DNA of 64,000 nucleotides from contig JAUIRK010000090.1 in assembly GCA_030549495.1 (NCBI GenBank), positions 124,001-188,000 of the forward strand. The letters are read 5' to 3'. The translations under genes were made by a program, and so were the position numbers. This DNA comes from Nectonema munidae. Its lineage: Eukaryota > Nematomorpha > Nectonematoida > Nectonematidae. Shown piece by piece: positions 44,508-55,728 of the stretch (position 1 is the stretch's first letter; the number at the start of each line of letters is the position of its first letter). The notes below the pieces were generated by a model. It ran no database searches. It was not told where the DNA came from and saw only the letters and a list, made by a program, of their open reading frames with translations.

Positions 44508-44632
44508 TCTATAAATAAATTGACTTAAAGCCAAATTTTTACTTGGTTTCAAGGTAAAATTTTAGAAACTTAAATGTATACGGGAGTTGGTATATATGAT
44601 CAAAAATTAATACATTTAGCCATTCTGAAATT

Positions 44633-46199
44633 CTTATTTCAGAATCTTTCTTTCTTATTTTCTCAGCCCCGATCTCGCCCTCCCCCTCCCCCTAATCAAA
44701 ACCTTTTTGGATACGCCTCTGCTCATCCTAATGAAGGTTGCTTTGTCAGGTATCATAGAAAAATTTCGATTTGATTTATTTATCTTTTTTCATGTGTTTC
44801 ATTTTAAATGTAAAATCTTTTCTATAAATAAATATCTTTATTATTGATATTAAGCGGGAAAATCCTTTTGGTGGATTGTGTATTTATCCCACATCAAAGT
44901 TTAAAACTCGAAACCTAAATCCCACTTCAGATGTTACAATTTTTTAAAAAAAATTTATTGTTAAACAATATCAAAAATTTAATTAATTTAAGATTTTTTT
45001 TCTTATTGCTCTAGTCATTGGTCTCTTTTAAGTCCAACTCTTTACCCGTTTTGAGTTCTTACAAATTTTTTAGCATGTATGTTTATTCTTCTTCAACTTA
45101 AAAATATTTTGTTTTTAGTATTTTGAGTTATTAGTTCATTTTGAATAGTTAGCATTTCCTAAGAAACTGGGATTGTTGGGAGTTAAAGGGGCTATGTTCA
45201 GTAGCGCTTTTTGATTTTCAAAAGTGACGGGGCCAAACAAGGGCCAAGTTTTTAAATCGATAATTTTTTATATTTTGTAATTTACCAAATACATATGTTT
45301 TACTTTTTTTTCTTTGAATTATTCCAATGTATAAAAATTAAGAGTGCTCTTGGTCTAAGATTCACCCGTCCAGATAAGAGATATTTCTTCCACTGGATGC
45401 AAAACCCGCTCAAAAAAATTATAAAAAGTTTCGAGTAAATTTTAAATCCAGTAAAATAGGTATTTGATGTGGAGGGGCCAACAGGGGTCCAGCCAAAAAC
45501 TTATGTTCCAATCTTTTCTAAAAGTTTAGCTATATACTTTTAATAAATTATTGGCAAAATGAAAAATATTGATATTTCTGTTTTTATTAAATATTTAATT
45601 ATTATAATTATATTAATTTATACGCATTGAAAGACAATTAACACTTGGTACACAATAAAATTTTGGTATTGAGTTCAAACTGATTTTTAATAGAATTGTT
45701 TTCTCATTTTCTTTTTAACTTTAAAGTCTTGAAAATAAACTTTTTTTGTCACATTGTCTCAGTTTTTATTTATTTATATTTGTTCGAGTCTCCTGGATTT
45801 TAAAACTATTCAAAAATTCATTGAATTTTAAAATTTATAAAAAAAAATTTCATTTAATAGCAGTATTAGTTCTTTCTTCTAGAAGTTCTAGAATCATATT
45901 CTTTCCAAATTAATCATCTCAGACACTGATTTGAATATTTTCCAAATGTGTGTACAATTATCTCAACATTATGATACAGTTAGTATTATCAATACACAAA
46001 GCTTGATCAATATTTTCCTAGCTAGGGGCTATGCAAAAAGTATACGCATAAAATTGGCTATTTTTGGACCGCCCCTCCCCCTGTGTGTCCCTCTACATTT
46101 TTGCCATACCCCTTGGAAAAGTGAGCAAAGAATTTAAAACTACTTCCTACACCACGGTGTAAATATTACACATCTTATACCAGAACATTGTGATTTGTG
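44633..46199. other. Non-coding A+T-rich DNA
   Basis: No gene seen. Short C-rich tracts (44665-44695 and 46070-46090) look like decayed element ends and are not coding. Confidence 0.45.
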
Positions 46200-46890
46200 A
46201 GGGAAAGTTTCAAATGAATCTTTTTCAGTATAGTTGTTAACCAGCTTCAAGAATTCTTCCTAATTCGAATATAGTATAATTTCCATTTTCAAACTTCTCT
46301 TCCCAAGGCTTCAACTTCATTATAAATGATCTCAATTTGTCCATGAAATCAATCACAGTGGTAAATCTAATAAATTTAGGCGTGAAAAGTGACAGTTAAA
46401 TAAACAAGCGTTTGAAGCCACTGACTGTGTGACAATTTTTTGACGAACTCTATTGACATCGTCTTGTTATCTCGTTTAAAGGATTCAACAAGTTCTTTTT
46501 TCAGTGATTCCACCCTTGCTACTACATTTTCCCTCGATAATCAACGAACTTCAGCGTAAAGGAGTGCTTTTTCTTCATTATTTGCTTACAACGGAGAAAT
46601 AGGTCTTGTATTCAAGGCGCTTGATTTGATAGCATTCACCATGTGCATAACATCAAACACTTTTCAAATCAGATGGAAGTGTTTTTGATGCTATCGCGTA
46701 TCGATGCAACATGTAATGGAGATGTTTTGTTTTAGAACTCAGATGATCCACTTATCCACGAAAACCTGAGCTGGTGCTCCGTCAATTGTGCATGCATATG
46801 CATTGCTCCAAGTCAAGCCTTTTTTCTCAAAAAACAATGAAACTGTGGCTTTAGGGACTCTACTGATAATACTTTGTGACATATTACTCA
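46200..46890 (-). pseudogene. hAT transposase pseudogene (ZBED5/FAM200-like), central part
   Basis: Minus strand: CTIDGAPAQVF near 46790, then LHRYAIASKTLPSDLKSV (with a frame change) and MVNAIKSSALNTRP near 46650-46600. The tail is FIRFTTVIDFMDKLRSFIMK and LKPWEEKFENGNY near 46380-46260. These match, in order, the conserved segments of ZBED5/FAM200-type hAT transposases (the TDGAPAM, HREALASK and VNFIKARPLN blocks). Multiple stops and frameshifts are present. The N-terminal BED finger and the C-terminal dimerisation domain are missing. Confidence 0.75.
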
Positions 46891-47904
46891 CTGCGGCAAA
46901 TCGGCGCCATTTTTGTTGAGTGGAGTAAAGCCAAATTAAATATAGCTTTCCTTGTATTGTCTTTTTTTTGGTATTGAGTTCATAGTCGTAGAAAAAATCA
47001 AAAAATGATACAATTTATGAACAAAATAACTTCTGAAAATTATCTCTTAAAGTTAAAAATATTATCATCTATCAAATCACTTTTTAATAATAAAAAATAA
47101 ATTGTCTGCATTAAAATTTTAGTCAAAAAACTATTTTTAGAACTATTCAACAAGTTTTTGTTCCTCTGGTCTCATTTTTTCAACAAATTTTTAAATACTT
47201 TAAAAACTCATAAACACTACATACGTTGTTTTGACTTCAATACACTTAGTAATATTCACAATGAAATGTTAAATATGTTCTTGTAAATATTTTTCATGAT
47301 ATATTTTGCATCATTTGAAAGGAAAATTAAATATTTTCATTCACTTATCTAAGTATATTTTGGAGCCTTGCGAATCCCTACAAAGTATCTCGCGAATCCC
47401 ATGTTGAGAACCTTTGCCTTAAAGTTTAAAATGTTTGAAAATTTTAATCTAGTATGTGAATGATGTCTGGAAATAAGTATATACTTATTAGAGTTTTTTT
47501 ACTAAAATCAATTTAAAAATAAAAATGATATATTGTTTCGCGCAAATTTTTTTAATACAATGACTATAAATTAATTTTATAATGCAAAAAAAACCCTTAT
47601 AATTTTTAGCTTTTGTAATGGTTTATTTTATGAAAAATATAATTAGCGAGTATAGGGTAAGGAATTCAGTCACTTATAATCACATTAAGCAGAAAGGAAA
47701 ATAATATTGAAACTTCTCTAAATCGGCTACCAGTGGGCCACGGATTTATAAAGATTTAGGTTAGTGAAAATATTGTTCAAATGACTTTATCTGACAATAT
47801 TTGTTTTATCCTTTTTATCAGTGATTCCTGTTTTTATTTATGAAAAAGTTATTGATGTTTTAGAAACATGTTTATAGTTGTTTGCTTCGTTTTAAATCTT
47901 TTTT
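46891..47904. other. Intergenic DNA with one hAT-like end
   Basis: At 47360-47415 the minus strand reads CAAAGGTTCTCAACATGGG followed by ATTCGCGAG, a hAT-style terminus. It is probably the 5' end of the element whose transposase remnant lies at 46.2-46.9 kb. Otherwise non-coding. Confidence 0.4.
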
Positions 47905-48690
47905 GAAGAATCAGTAGACTGAGTTTTGTAAAATCACGCTTAGACTAGTATATTTGTAATTTTTCTTAAACTCTTCAAGAGTTTCTCCTAGGGATGAAAA
48001 ACTTTGTTTTATTTGACTGATCGCTTTGGTCATCATCGTCACTTTCAAGATTTGGTTTAAGATGCCTAGCGATGACATTTCCTTCCAGTCATTGAAGTCA
48101 TCTTCAGTAGGCGGCCTATCATCAAAGTTTGCATCTGCACTGCCTATTTGCAGATCTTCATCGAGTTGATTAAGCTGGAGATCACCGTTGTTAAAAGATT
48201 TTTCTAGTGTAATTTTTTCGAGCGTGCCCCAAGCTTTAAATCCAGTGCATTGATTCGAGAACAGTGTCCCTGCGAAAAAGTTCTGCAGCTGAATTTGCAT
48301 TGTCGATCTTAGTAAGAAGCGAAGCAATCATTAATTTTCGATAACAAGATATAAATGATCTGATGTTTCCATAATGGTTGAGGTAGAGAGGTTGTGCTTG
48401 GTGGTAGAAATTTAAGTATAATATAGTTAAGCCGAACATATTGTGTGTGATGAAGCATTGTGAAGGAACTTTGAAAAATTACGACGTTGAACTTTTTTCT
48501 CATTGTTTACTGTCTGTGAATAAATTTGCTTTCATCCAAGCTTCTTTATTTGCGTGATAGATGACAGGTAAGTTATTCCTGTTAAAAATTTTGAAGTAAC
48601 GTGGATTGAATGATTTGCCTATAAAGAGTAAAACAAAATAAGGCTTAAATAAAACATTTGAATAAAATTGTACTTTACCTTTTACCATTG
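47905..48690 (-). pseudogene. Tigger/pogo-type transposase pseudogene
   Basis: Minus strand: FIGKSFNPRYFKIFNRNNLP, VIYHANKEAWM, then after frame changes NFYHQAQPLYLNHYGN or, in the adjacent frame, LKFLPPSTTSLPQPL. ASLLTKIDNANSAAELF and FKAWGTLEKITLEKSF follow. This is the ordered central DDE region of pogo/Tigger (TIGD, CENP-B-related) proteins, where GKSKKPRCFK, ANKKAWM and FLPPNTTSL are hallmarks. The acidic C-terminal part (DDRPPTEDDFNDW) fits too. Frameshifts make it inactive. It shows that an autonomous Tigger once existed to mobilise the MITEs at 42.1 and 55.3 kb. Confidence 0.8.
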
Positions 48691-48699
48691 ATTTCAGTT

Positions 48700-49150
48700 T
48701 TTCTTAAAAATATTTAAGCTTCTCATTGTCTATTGCTAGACCCAGTGCTCTGTTTTGTAATGTTTGTAAATTTGTCGTGTTGGAACAAGACATTACTGGA
48801 GCCCATGATGTAGATACGCATTCTAATATAAGTCTTGTTATAGTTTTAAATATGTTGGTGTGAACTTCTTTGGGTTTGCCCCATTTTGTCCGCGTTAGTG
48901 CTTGAATAAAGTTAATTTTCTTGTGTGTTTGTTGTATGTAAGCTTAGGGTTAAAAGTGATGCCAAGAATTTTTGGGTTTTTATTTGTGTGTATTAGATCT
49001 TTATCTATTATATGGTCCAGTTTTTGGTTATGTTCAACGATTGCTTGTGTGAATAAAGTTGATTGTGATTTGGTAATGTTGATTACTAAAGTATTCTCCT
49101 TGAGCCACTCGTGTATTATGTTAAGTAATTTTGCATGTTTACATCAGCTA
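48700..49150 (-). mobile_element. LINE fragment: RT segment after the catalytic site
   Basis: Minus strand: LNIIHEWLKENTLVINITKS, QSTLFTQAIVEHNQKLD, KNPKILGITFNPKL, then TRTKWGKPKEVHTNIFKT and ALGLAIDN. These are the thumb and C-terminal blocks of a Jockey-like RT. It fits directly downstream of the fragment at 51390-52980 on the same strand, so the two are probably one copy split by a 2.2-kb insertion. Confidence 0.7.
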
Positions 49151-50085
49151 TTTTAAAAATAAAGATTTTTTGTAAAAAAACAAAAAGTTAACTTTTCATA
49201 TAAAACATTTAAAATTTAATTAAAGTAAACTAAAAAACTCAGCATAGGACAATTTTTTAAATACAAAAAAAATGTATAAAACAGCAAATATTTTTGCACT
49301 TTGTGTGTATCAGAACACTTTTTAAATATAATTTGTGTTTTAACTGATTTTAAGAACGCATTCCCACAAATCTGCACCTTTGCTATTGTTTTCAAGAACT
49401 TTATAAAGAAGAAAAAAAACCTATAGATTAAGAAATTTTAGAAATTTAGCCTTTCAAAACAGTACTAAATAAAAATATTTATATTATTAAAAAAAATCCT
49501 GAAAATCAAAAATTAGGGGGCATTTTTTCCTACTTTTTAATTGGGGGCATTTATTCCGGGGGCATTTTTACCTACAACCGAATAAATACAATAGACATAC
49601 ATTTTTCTTATGTATCGTCTAATCTCTTTGTCTTATTGTGACAATCTTCTAGAGTTATATTATATATAATATAGATATTATATTATATTTTTAACCCTCA
49701 GAATTATACCCACCAACACAATAAGTATTCTATAAAACACAAAACAATTTCTATAAGAGCTAACGGAGATATTTTGGTCATCTTTATGTCACTAGATACA
49801 CATATCATTTAATGTATAACGTAGAAATACACACATAACTTATATAGTAATGTAGCATACTATAGAATTCTGCAATATTATTTCAAAAGTGATTGTTTGT
49901 ATGACAGATCGTCACAAAAAAACAAAGTTTTTCTAGGGCGCATAACTTTTTCATGAATTTTCATTTGTATTTGATTATAAAACTAATCATGTACTGCAAA
50001 AGATACTACGTTATCATTCAAAAAGTCATTTCAATATATATTTGGCATATAACATTGGTGAAAAAAGCTTACTTGAAGTTGAATT
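49151..50085. other. Non-coding A+T-rich DNA
   Basis: No gene. GGGGGCATTTTT occurs three times within 49515-49575 as a short irregular tandem repeat. Confidence 0.45.
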
Positions 50086-50355
50086 TCATGTGAGCCATGC
50101 ATGGTACACTTGAATGTGTTGGATCAAACTGTCGGTGAAAAAATGCTTGAAAATAGAGAAAGGAGAAGTCACTAATTCCGCTCCTTTCCTAGGAACAGCA
50201 GGATGCGTTATAATGTCTCTGATATTACGGCGTGATGGTCGACCTTTGTTAGACCTCTTGGGTGTCCAGAAATACTGTTTTATCGGGAGCAATAAGAGAG
50301 TCTGAAGTAATATTCCCTTGAATATCAGCAGAAGTAATACTATAATCGGAAACAT
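50086..50355 (-). pseudogene. piggyBac transposase N-terminal fragment (copy 3)
   Basis: Minus-strand frame with FWTPKRSNKGRPSRRNIRD, AVPRKGAELVTSPFSIFKHF and FTDSLIQHIQVYH. The order TP-F-FF-D-LI-I matches the start of the DDE_Tnp_1_7 domain (for example TPLECFELFFTDELLE). Only this part is present. Confidence 0.5.
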
Positions 50356-50493
50356 ATGTAGAACTTGAAGAAGTCACTATCAGACGAGCTCGTATTCAAA
50401 GAACCGAAGCAAAAGTTGAAGAGAAGGAAACAAAGAATAGAGAATGTAAGTTTTGAGAGTATTTCAGGAATACATCAACAAAGTTTGTATCTT

Positions 50494-50722
50494 ATGATTT
50501 CTTCTCTTCAACAAAATATAAAACAAATGGTTTCTTCTATGAAATCACAGTACAACGCATGAGGATCATTAGTATGCCCGTTGATTATGAACTTGATCAT
50601 ATTCTCCCAATAGCAATATAATGAAGTTCGTCATCATACGTCATACTAATGATCGTCATGTGTTGTGAATCATAGAAACAATGTTTCATTTGTTTTACAT
50701 TTTGTTGAAGAAAAGAAATCAT
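50494..50722. repeat. Long palindrome, about 80-base arms
   Basis: The left arm 50494-50576 (ATGATTTCTTCTCTTCAACA at its start) is complementary, with scattered mismatches, to 50642-50722. The 65-base loop has further weak pairing. A 65-codon frame overlapping the left arm is open on the plus strand. Likely a foldback MITE. Confidence 0.8.
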
Positions 50723-50984
50723 AATCACTAATACCTCAATATTCAATACATACATATCACATCACAAGTATAATTCATTCACACTGTTTTCAATTTTACA
50801 TTCAGTATCCATTTATATGAAAGATGTCATTTTTTGAGAAACCAAAACTGATTGTATAAGATGAACAAGTTTAGAAGTTGAAGTTCATACAGCATAACTT
50901 CTGGATCTTGAAGTTTTTAAAATATAACGTTTAGAAATTGTGTTTTGCACAGAAAATACAATCACAAGTTGCTGTCTAGAGTTG

Positions 50985-51095
50985 GTTGAATCACAGCTTC
51001 GAACTTTCACATGTTCGAATCACGATCTAACAAACAATGCTTATGCATAGTTCAACACAAGCGCCATAAAAGTATTTTCTTGATGAAAACATCCT
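50985..51095 (+). mobile_element. Highly diverged SINE copy
   Basis: Retains a B-box-like TGTTCGAATCACGATC, then GCATAGTTCAACACAAGCGC and TTCTTGATGAAAACATCC in the same order as in the intact copies. The body between is eroded. Confidence 0.5.
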
Positions 51096-51389
51096 GTGTA
51101 TATCTTCATTAATAATCTGAACAAATCATGAATTCATAACTTTTAAAATTCACTAAAAAAACTTAACGCCACCTGGAATAAAAATAAATTATGCAAAGAA
51201 AGAATTTGACTCAATCATTAACAAATTCATTAAATTAGCCTTCTAAAAAACTCAGAAAGAGTTGTAAAATAAAATAAACAGAAGGATGGAAAATATGATA
51301 GAAAAAAAGTGTAAAATATATCAAAAATTTGTAAAAAAGGATTTTTTTCGATTGCAAAAAAATTTGACGACATTTAATGTTCTTATGGA

Positions 51390-52980
51390 GTTTTTCTACC
51401 AATAGATCGTCCTACCCGTTTTGTGAGAATAGTTGTCCTGCGAGGGTTAAGTGGTTTTAGTATGTCGGACATGTAAATAGTTAATAATATGGGAGAGAGT
51501 GTGTTACCTTGTGGTACACCTGAATGAGGGTGTCTTATGTGAGACTTATTATTATGATATTTGGTGTATGTGTATCTTCCCCGTATGTAGTTTGCTAAAA
51601 ACTTAATGTTTTATGGGTTGATAGTGGTATTATTTATAATTTTGTTAATGTTAATTAATGTCAAAAGCTGTTGTTAAGTCTAGTCTTGTGGTAATTGTAC
51701 GATGGAAAGGTTTTTTGTTATTAAAACCGGTAGCAATAATGTGTAGTGTCTGGAGTGCTATACTAGTGGAATGACATATTTTAAAACTTTGTTGATTTTT
51801 AGTGTACCGTATGTCGTTTGGTATGTTTTTAAGAATAACTTTTCTAGTAGTTTCGCGAATGGTGAAAGTAAAGAAATAGGTCGGTATGATGAACTTATGT
51901 TCTTGTTTTTGCCCGGTTTTAAAATTGGCATTCTTGAAGTTTTCCATATATGTGGTATCGTATTAGTATTAACTGCTAGATTAAGAATATGTGTTAAACA
52001 AGTAATGGCCATTGAGCCTAGGTGCTTGTAAGGTGTCAGGTCCTGTGAAGTGCATCTAATACTTCTTTTTCGTTTATAGTTATGTGTGATTTAGGTTGTT
52101 GATTTCTTTGTTAAATTCTGTTGAAATTTGTATATTGTTGCTTTTAGTTTTTCCATTAAAATATATGCTTCAATTTATGTCTTTAAAAAGCGTTTTGTTT
52201 TGTAAATTTTTGATGGTTTTGTATGACGAGTTAGAAAAAATATGTTTTTGACAGAGACTAAGCTTGTGTTTATTTATTTTGTGTGATATTAAGTTATTTA
52301 ATGTGTGAATTTCTGGGTCTTTGTGGTTAATATGTCTAAGAGTATCTCTTTTAGTTATAAGTGATAGTATGTCAGAAGGTAGAGGTTTATCACTTTTATG
52401 ATTGTTAATGCTTCCTTTTGGTATGTATAATTTGTCGGCTTCCTGATAGTTGAAAGTTTATTGAGCGTATGAATGTCTGTGTGATATAAATGTTGTATAA
52501 TCTCTTTTTTAATATTATGATCCCATCTAGCTTTGTTGTAGTTAGTGTATGTTTTAAGAGATTCTTTCTGTTTTGTTTGCTTAAGTGTTATACTGGTGAG
52601 TATAGGGAGATGAAAGATGCATTAATGTTTGCCATTTGGTCCTGTGTAAAAAGTGGGTGGTGAAGTTGGTTGTTGTTGTGTAAATTCTAGGAGAGAGGTT
52701 GGAAATCTAGTTGGTTTGCTTGTATTTATGCTGATAGAATGTGATTTATGTACGCGCTCATAAATGCGTTCTCTCCTGTTATCTGTATGGCGGAGTACCA
52801 TTCTTTAGAATGAGCGTTAGCATCCCAGTGAAGTGATGAGGAATTTTGTTGAATGAGTGCTGCTCTGTAAAATGGTTTGATACATGTCTATTTAATTCGG
52901 AGAATCTAATATTTTGTTTGATGTATGTTATTTTAAACTCCCACGCGTGTTCAATTTTGTCTATCTTGTCTCATGCGTGT
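51390..52980 (-). mobile_element. Jockey-like LINE fragment: endonuclease tail and RT first half
   Basis: Minus strand from about 52980: a segment with NYNKARWDHNIKKEI and LITKRDTLRHINHKD-like text, then LTHILNLAVNTNTIPHIWKT, MPILKPGKNKN and YRPISLLSPFAKLLEKL (52012-51890). It continues with ITTRLDLTTAFDIN (near 51690) and SGVPQGNTLSPILLTIYM (51530-51470), stopping before the catalytic box. Many frameshifts. The family is related to, but not the same as, the copies at 18-20 kb. Confidence 0.8.
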
Positions 52981-53097
52981 ATAGTATAACTATTCATTTT
53001 TTATAATTACCATCTTCAAGCATATAATCCCCCCCCCCCCCGCTCTATGAGGAGACGGCATCAATGCACAACTCTTTTCAAATTCCTTCCTCTAGAT
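52981..53097. other. Spacer with a C13 run and left hAT target site
   Basis: A poly-C run (about 53029-53041) precedes CTCTAGAT at 53090-53097, the left copy of the hAT target duplication. Confidence 0.6.
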
Positions 53098-53319
53098 CAG
53101 TGGTTTTCAAATTTTATGTAACTACGCTCAAAAGTTTCATTAAATAAAACAAATATATTCTTTCTTTCTTTTTTTATTACTTTTTTGTGAAATTTTATTT
53201 TTTATGGTTTTATCATTCTGTTTCCGCCATTGTTCCTGCACCTTCTGAACATGTCAATAATACTATCTAACTTATTCAGTCGCCCCTTATCTCTCTCTCT
53301 CTATATATATACATGCTAA

Positions 53320-53478
53320 TGGGGCGTGAGTAGGGTTGTTTAGATGCTGGATTCGATAACTCAAGGTCTTGGGTTCGATTCCGCATCAAGCCTACTTTCC
53401 TCATAGTTCGATACAAGCGGCGCAATTGTGCCTTCTCGATGAAAACACCCCGGGGTACCTTTACCTTTACCTAATAGC
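53320..53478 (+). mobile_element. tRNA-derived SINE, best-preserved copy
   Basis: tRNA-like head from GGGCGTGAGTAGGGTTG, A-box-like GTTTAGATGCTGG, and a strong B box GGGTTCGATTCCGCATC. The body reads AAGCCTACTTTCCTCATAG, TTCGATACAAGCGGCGCAAT, TGTGCCTTCTCGATGAAAAC. The tail repeats TTTACC. It lies inside the hAT element, so it inserted later. Confidence 0.85.
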
Positions 53479-53539
53479 AATGTTTCATTTATTTTAATTT
53501 GCTTTTAATGAAAATGAATGTGCTTGTTTATTGGCACTG

Positions 53540-54350
53540 TTAAATCCACTCATCATTTTCCACTCCTAGCTCGTTTTCTTCTTCTAAACCGGCTCGATGT
53601 TTGGATTTCATTGCGGCTAACGCATAAAATCCAGTTTCGCACAAAAATGATCTTACAAATGGCAACAGACAGCGCTTGATTTGCTTTGCTTGACAAAGTA
53701 TTATATTCGTTACTTTGATTCATCCAAAACTGAACTAAGGCCTTACTCTTAAATTGATCTTTCAATGAAGTATCATTTTTTCCTTTTAAATAGTTGTCAA
53801 TCCAAATTCATCATTTTTTTCATCGACAAATGGATTTTGTACCGATGTGAGTTTTTTAAAATTAAGATCATTGAAATATTCTCTTAAATCATTTTCTGCA
53901 ATATATCGAAGTATTTGTCGCAACTGTTTCGCATATGATTCACTGAACATTGTTCTAACCATTTCAATTGTGTTTCTCCTATTGTATGTGCTTTTTTTTA
54001 CACGCTACCAATTCTTTTGATGCAGCAGAAACTAATTTTTTGAACGTTTGCTTTTGCTTATTAAACTCCTCAAATATAATTTGAAAAAATTCTTTGTCCT
54101 TACCAACGTATTCAGAATGCATAGTTTCACGGTTGGTCTCATGCTATCTGCATGCAAACTTTCGTACAAAAGAAACTCAGTGGTTTCTCCAAACCATTTA
54201 TGATGAAACTTGTTGTGATTCTGTCGCTAAATGAAATGATTCGTATTTTATTATTTTGGGAGTCGTATTGCTTTTTTATTCCGCTATTTTTACTTCTATT
54301 ATCTTCAGCATTTTCATTCACACAAATTTATTCATTATTCTAATCTAAGG
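53540..54350 (-). pseudogene. hAT transposase remnant: N-terminal and C-terminal parts only
   Basis: The N-terminal side (54350-53960) carries LLYESLHADSMRPTVKL, then EYVGKDKEFFQIIFEEFNKQ and LVSAASKELVACKKKH, as in ZBED5-type proteins just after the BED finger. The C-terminal side (53760-53555) has SSKANQALS, LPFVRSFLCETGFYALAAMK and SKHRAGLEEENEL, the dimerisation domain. The several hundred residues between are gone. Frameshifts occur near 54000 and near 53665. Confidence 0.78.
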
Positions 54351-54563
54351 ATAATTCTATTTTTTATATATATTTTATTTATAGATTGTCTTTTATCCCT
54401 TGATTATTATATAAAGTTTACATATCATTATTATAATTTAAAAATGAATACATATATTTTAGATTGATTTATATAAGTAAGTATTTGTCTATTCCTATTT
54501 AAATTATAATAATCATATATATTTTTTAATTATTCATGTTATGCCATGAAAATTGCATTTTTT

Positions 54564-54694
54564 TTAACCGGTTAACGGCCAGAGTCGACTTTACAAAAAT
54601 AAAATCGTCTGCGTTTATCTACGTCTGCTCTTTAATACAAATCTTCTGCTTTACATTAGATATCGTCTGATTATTCTGGTCGTCAACGGGTTAA
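54564..54694. mobile_element. piggyBac-type MITE, second copy
   Basis: Left TTAACCGGTTAACGGCCAGA and right end complement TTAACCCGTTGACGACCAGA include TTAA at both tips. Interior motifs (GTCTGC, ATATCGTCTGATTATT) match the 21.3-kb copy read in reverse. It sits within the hAT element at 53.1-54.7 kb. Confidence 0.72.
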
Positions 54695-55251
54695 ACCTTT
54701 CTCACCTCCCTCTGCACGAGCCCGAGCCTCCTAGTTTGGAAATGACTGCTCTAGATACTCGTTTGTGTAAGCTGATTTTAATTTTCTTTTGTTTGTGACG
54801 TAAAAAGGTGTTAGTAACTAAATCACTTGACCAACTGTTATGTTTTCTTATCTGCTTTGTTTATTTACAGCTTTTATTCAATTAGTTGAATAGTAATATT
54901 TCGCTAGTTTGCTCGAGTGGGTAAACTAATCAATTTGACAACTTTGATTATTAGATTTTTATAATTTAATTAGAAAATCCTAAAACTTCAAAAATTGTTA
55001 AAATGTCAAAATTTTTGCTTTGTAGCTTTCATTCACTTAAAACACATTTAAGACCAAATTCTAATCAAAAGTTTTATGAAAAGATTTTGTTTTTCTTGAT
55101 ATCTGAATCGGCTTTAATGTAAAACGAATTTTGATATGTATCACAGAAAATTGTTCTGACTTGGGCGTGTTAATTCCGAGAATCAAAATGATTATATTGT
55201 TAAATTACTATGATTTTTGTTTTGTTTATATTTTATTCTTGACGCTACTCA

Positions 55252-55657
55252 CAGTAGATCCTTTATAACGCGGATTGGGGCGTCCAAGCCACGAACCAGG
55301 ATTATAAATGATTCGCTTAAAACGGATCTCCTAGAACACGTGCTATAATTTCGGCGTGAATCTTTTAGCAAGGTATCCACTACATGTACAATGGAATGAG
55401 AAATAAGCTTTTATTGAATAAAGTAACACAGATTTAGTTTAATTCCTGAGGTTGTTGAAGAAGTCCATCATTTTCGTCTGTTTGCACAAAACTTTATTTT
55501 TTTCTCAACCTCAGAAAGCACCTTTAAAAGTGTTATGAAGCAAAGTGATATGCAGGAGAGTTAAATTTAGTATTTTCAAATTTAAATAAAATTGTAATTT
55601 TCGATATATAAAAAAAACGTAGAGCCAAGACCGGTCCGGCGTTATAATGGTGTATTG
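55252..55657. mobile_element. Tigger-like MITE, 406 bases
   Basis: Left end CAGTAGATCCTTTATAACGC, right end complement CAATACACCATTATAACGCC, both continuing into a GG-rich stretch and CCAAGCC or CTTGGC. The ends resemble the Tigger-type termini at 42.1 and 44.5 kb. Its right end is only 71 bases from the TBC1D15 start codon, so it may contribute to that gene's promoter or leader. Confidence 0.6.
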
Positions 55658-55728
55658 CGAAAGAATATTTTGTTGATAGTTAATACAATTTTAAATTAAG
55701 TGGCATGCACCAAATGCCTTCCTAGTTC

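Larger units (their letters stand above)
53098..54748 (-). mobile_element. hAT element with intact ends and 8-bp target duplication
   Basis: The left end CAGTGGTTTTCAAATTTT and the right end (complement CAGTCATTTCCAAACTAG) are bounded by identical CTCTAGAT at 53090-53097 and 54749-54756. The interior (1651 bases) encodes parts of a ZBED5-like transposase on the minus strand. It has taken in later insertions: a SINE at 53.3 kb and a TTAA-type MITE at 54.56 kb. Non-autonomous today. Confidence 0.88.
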
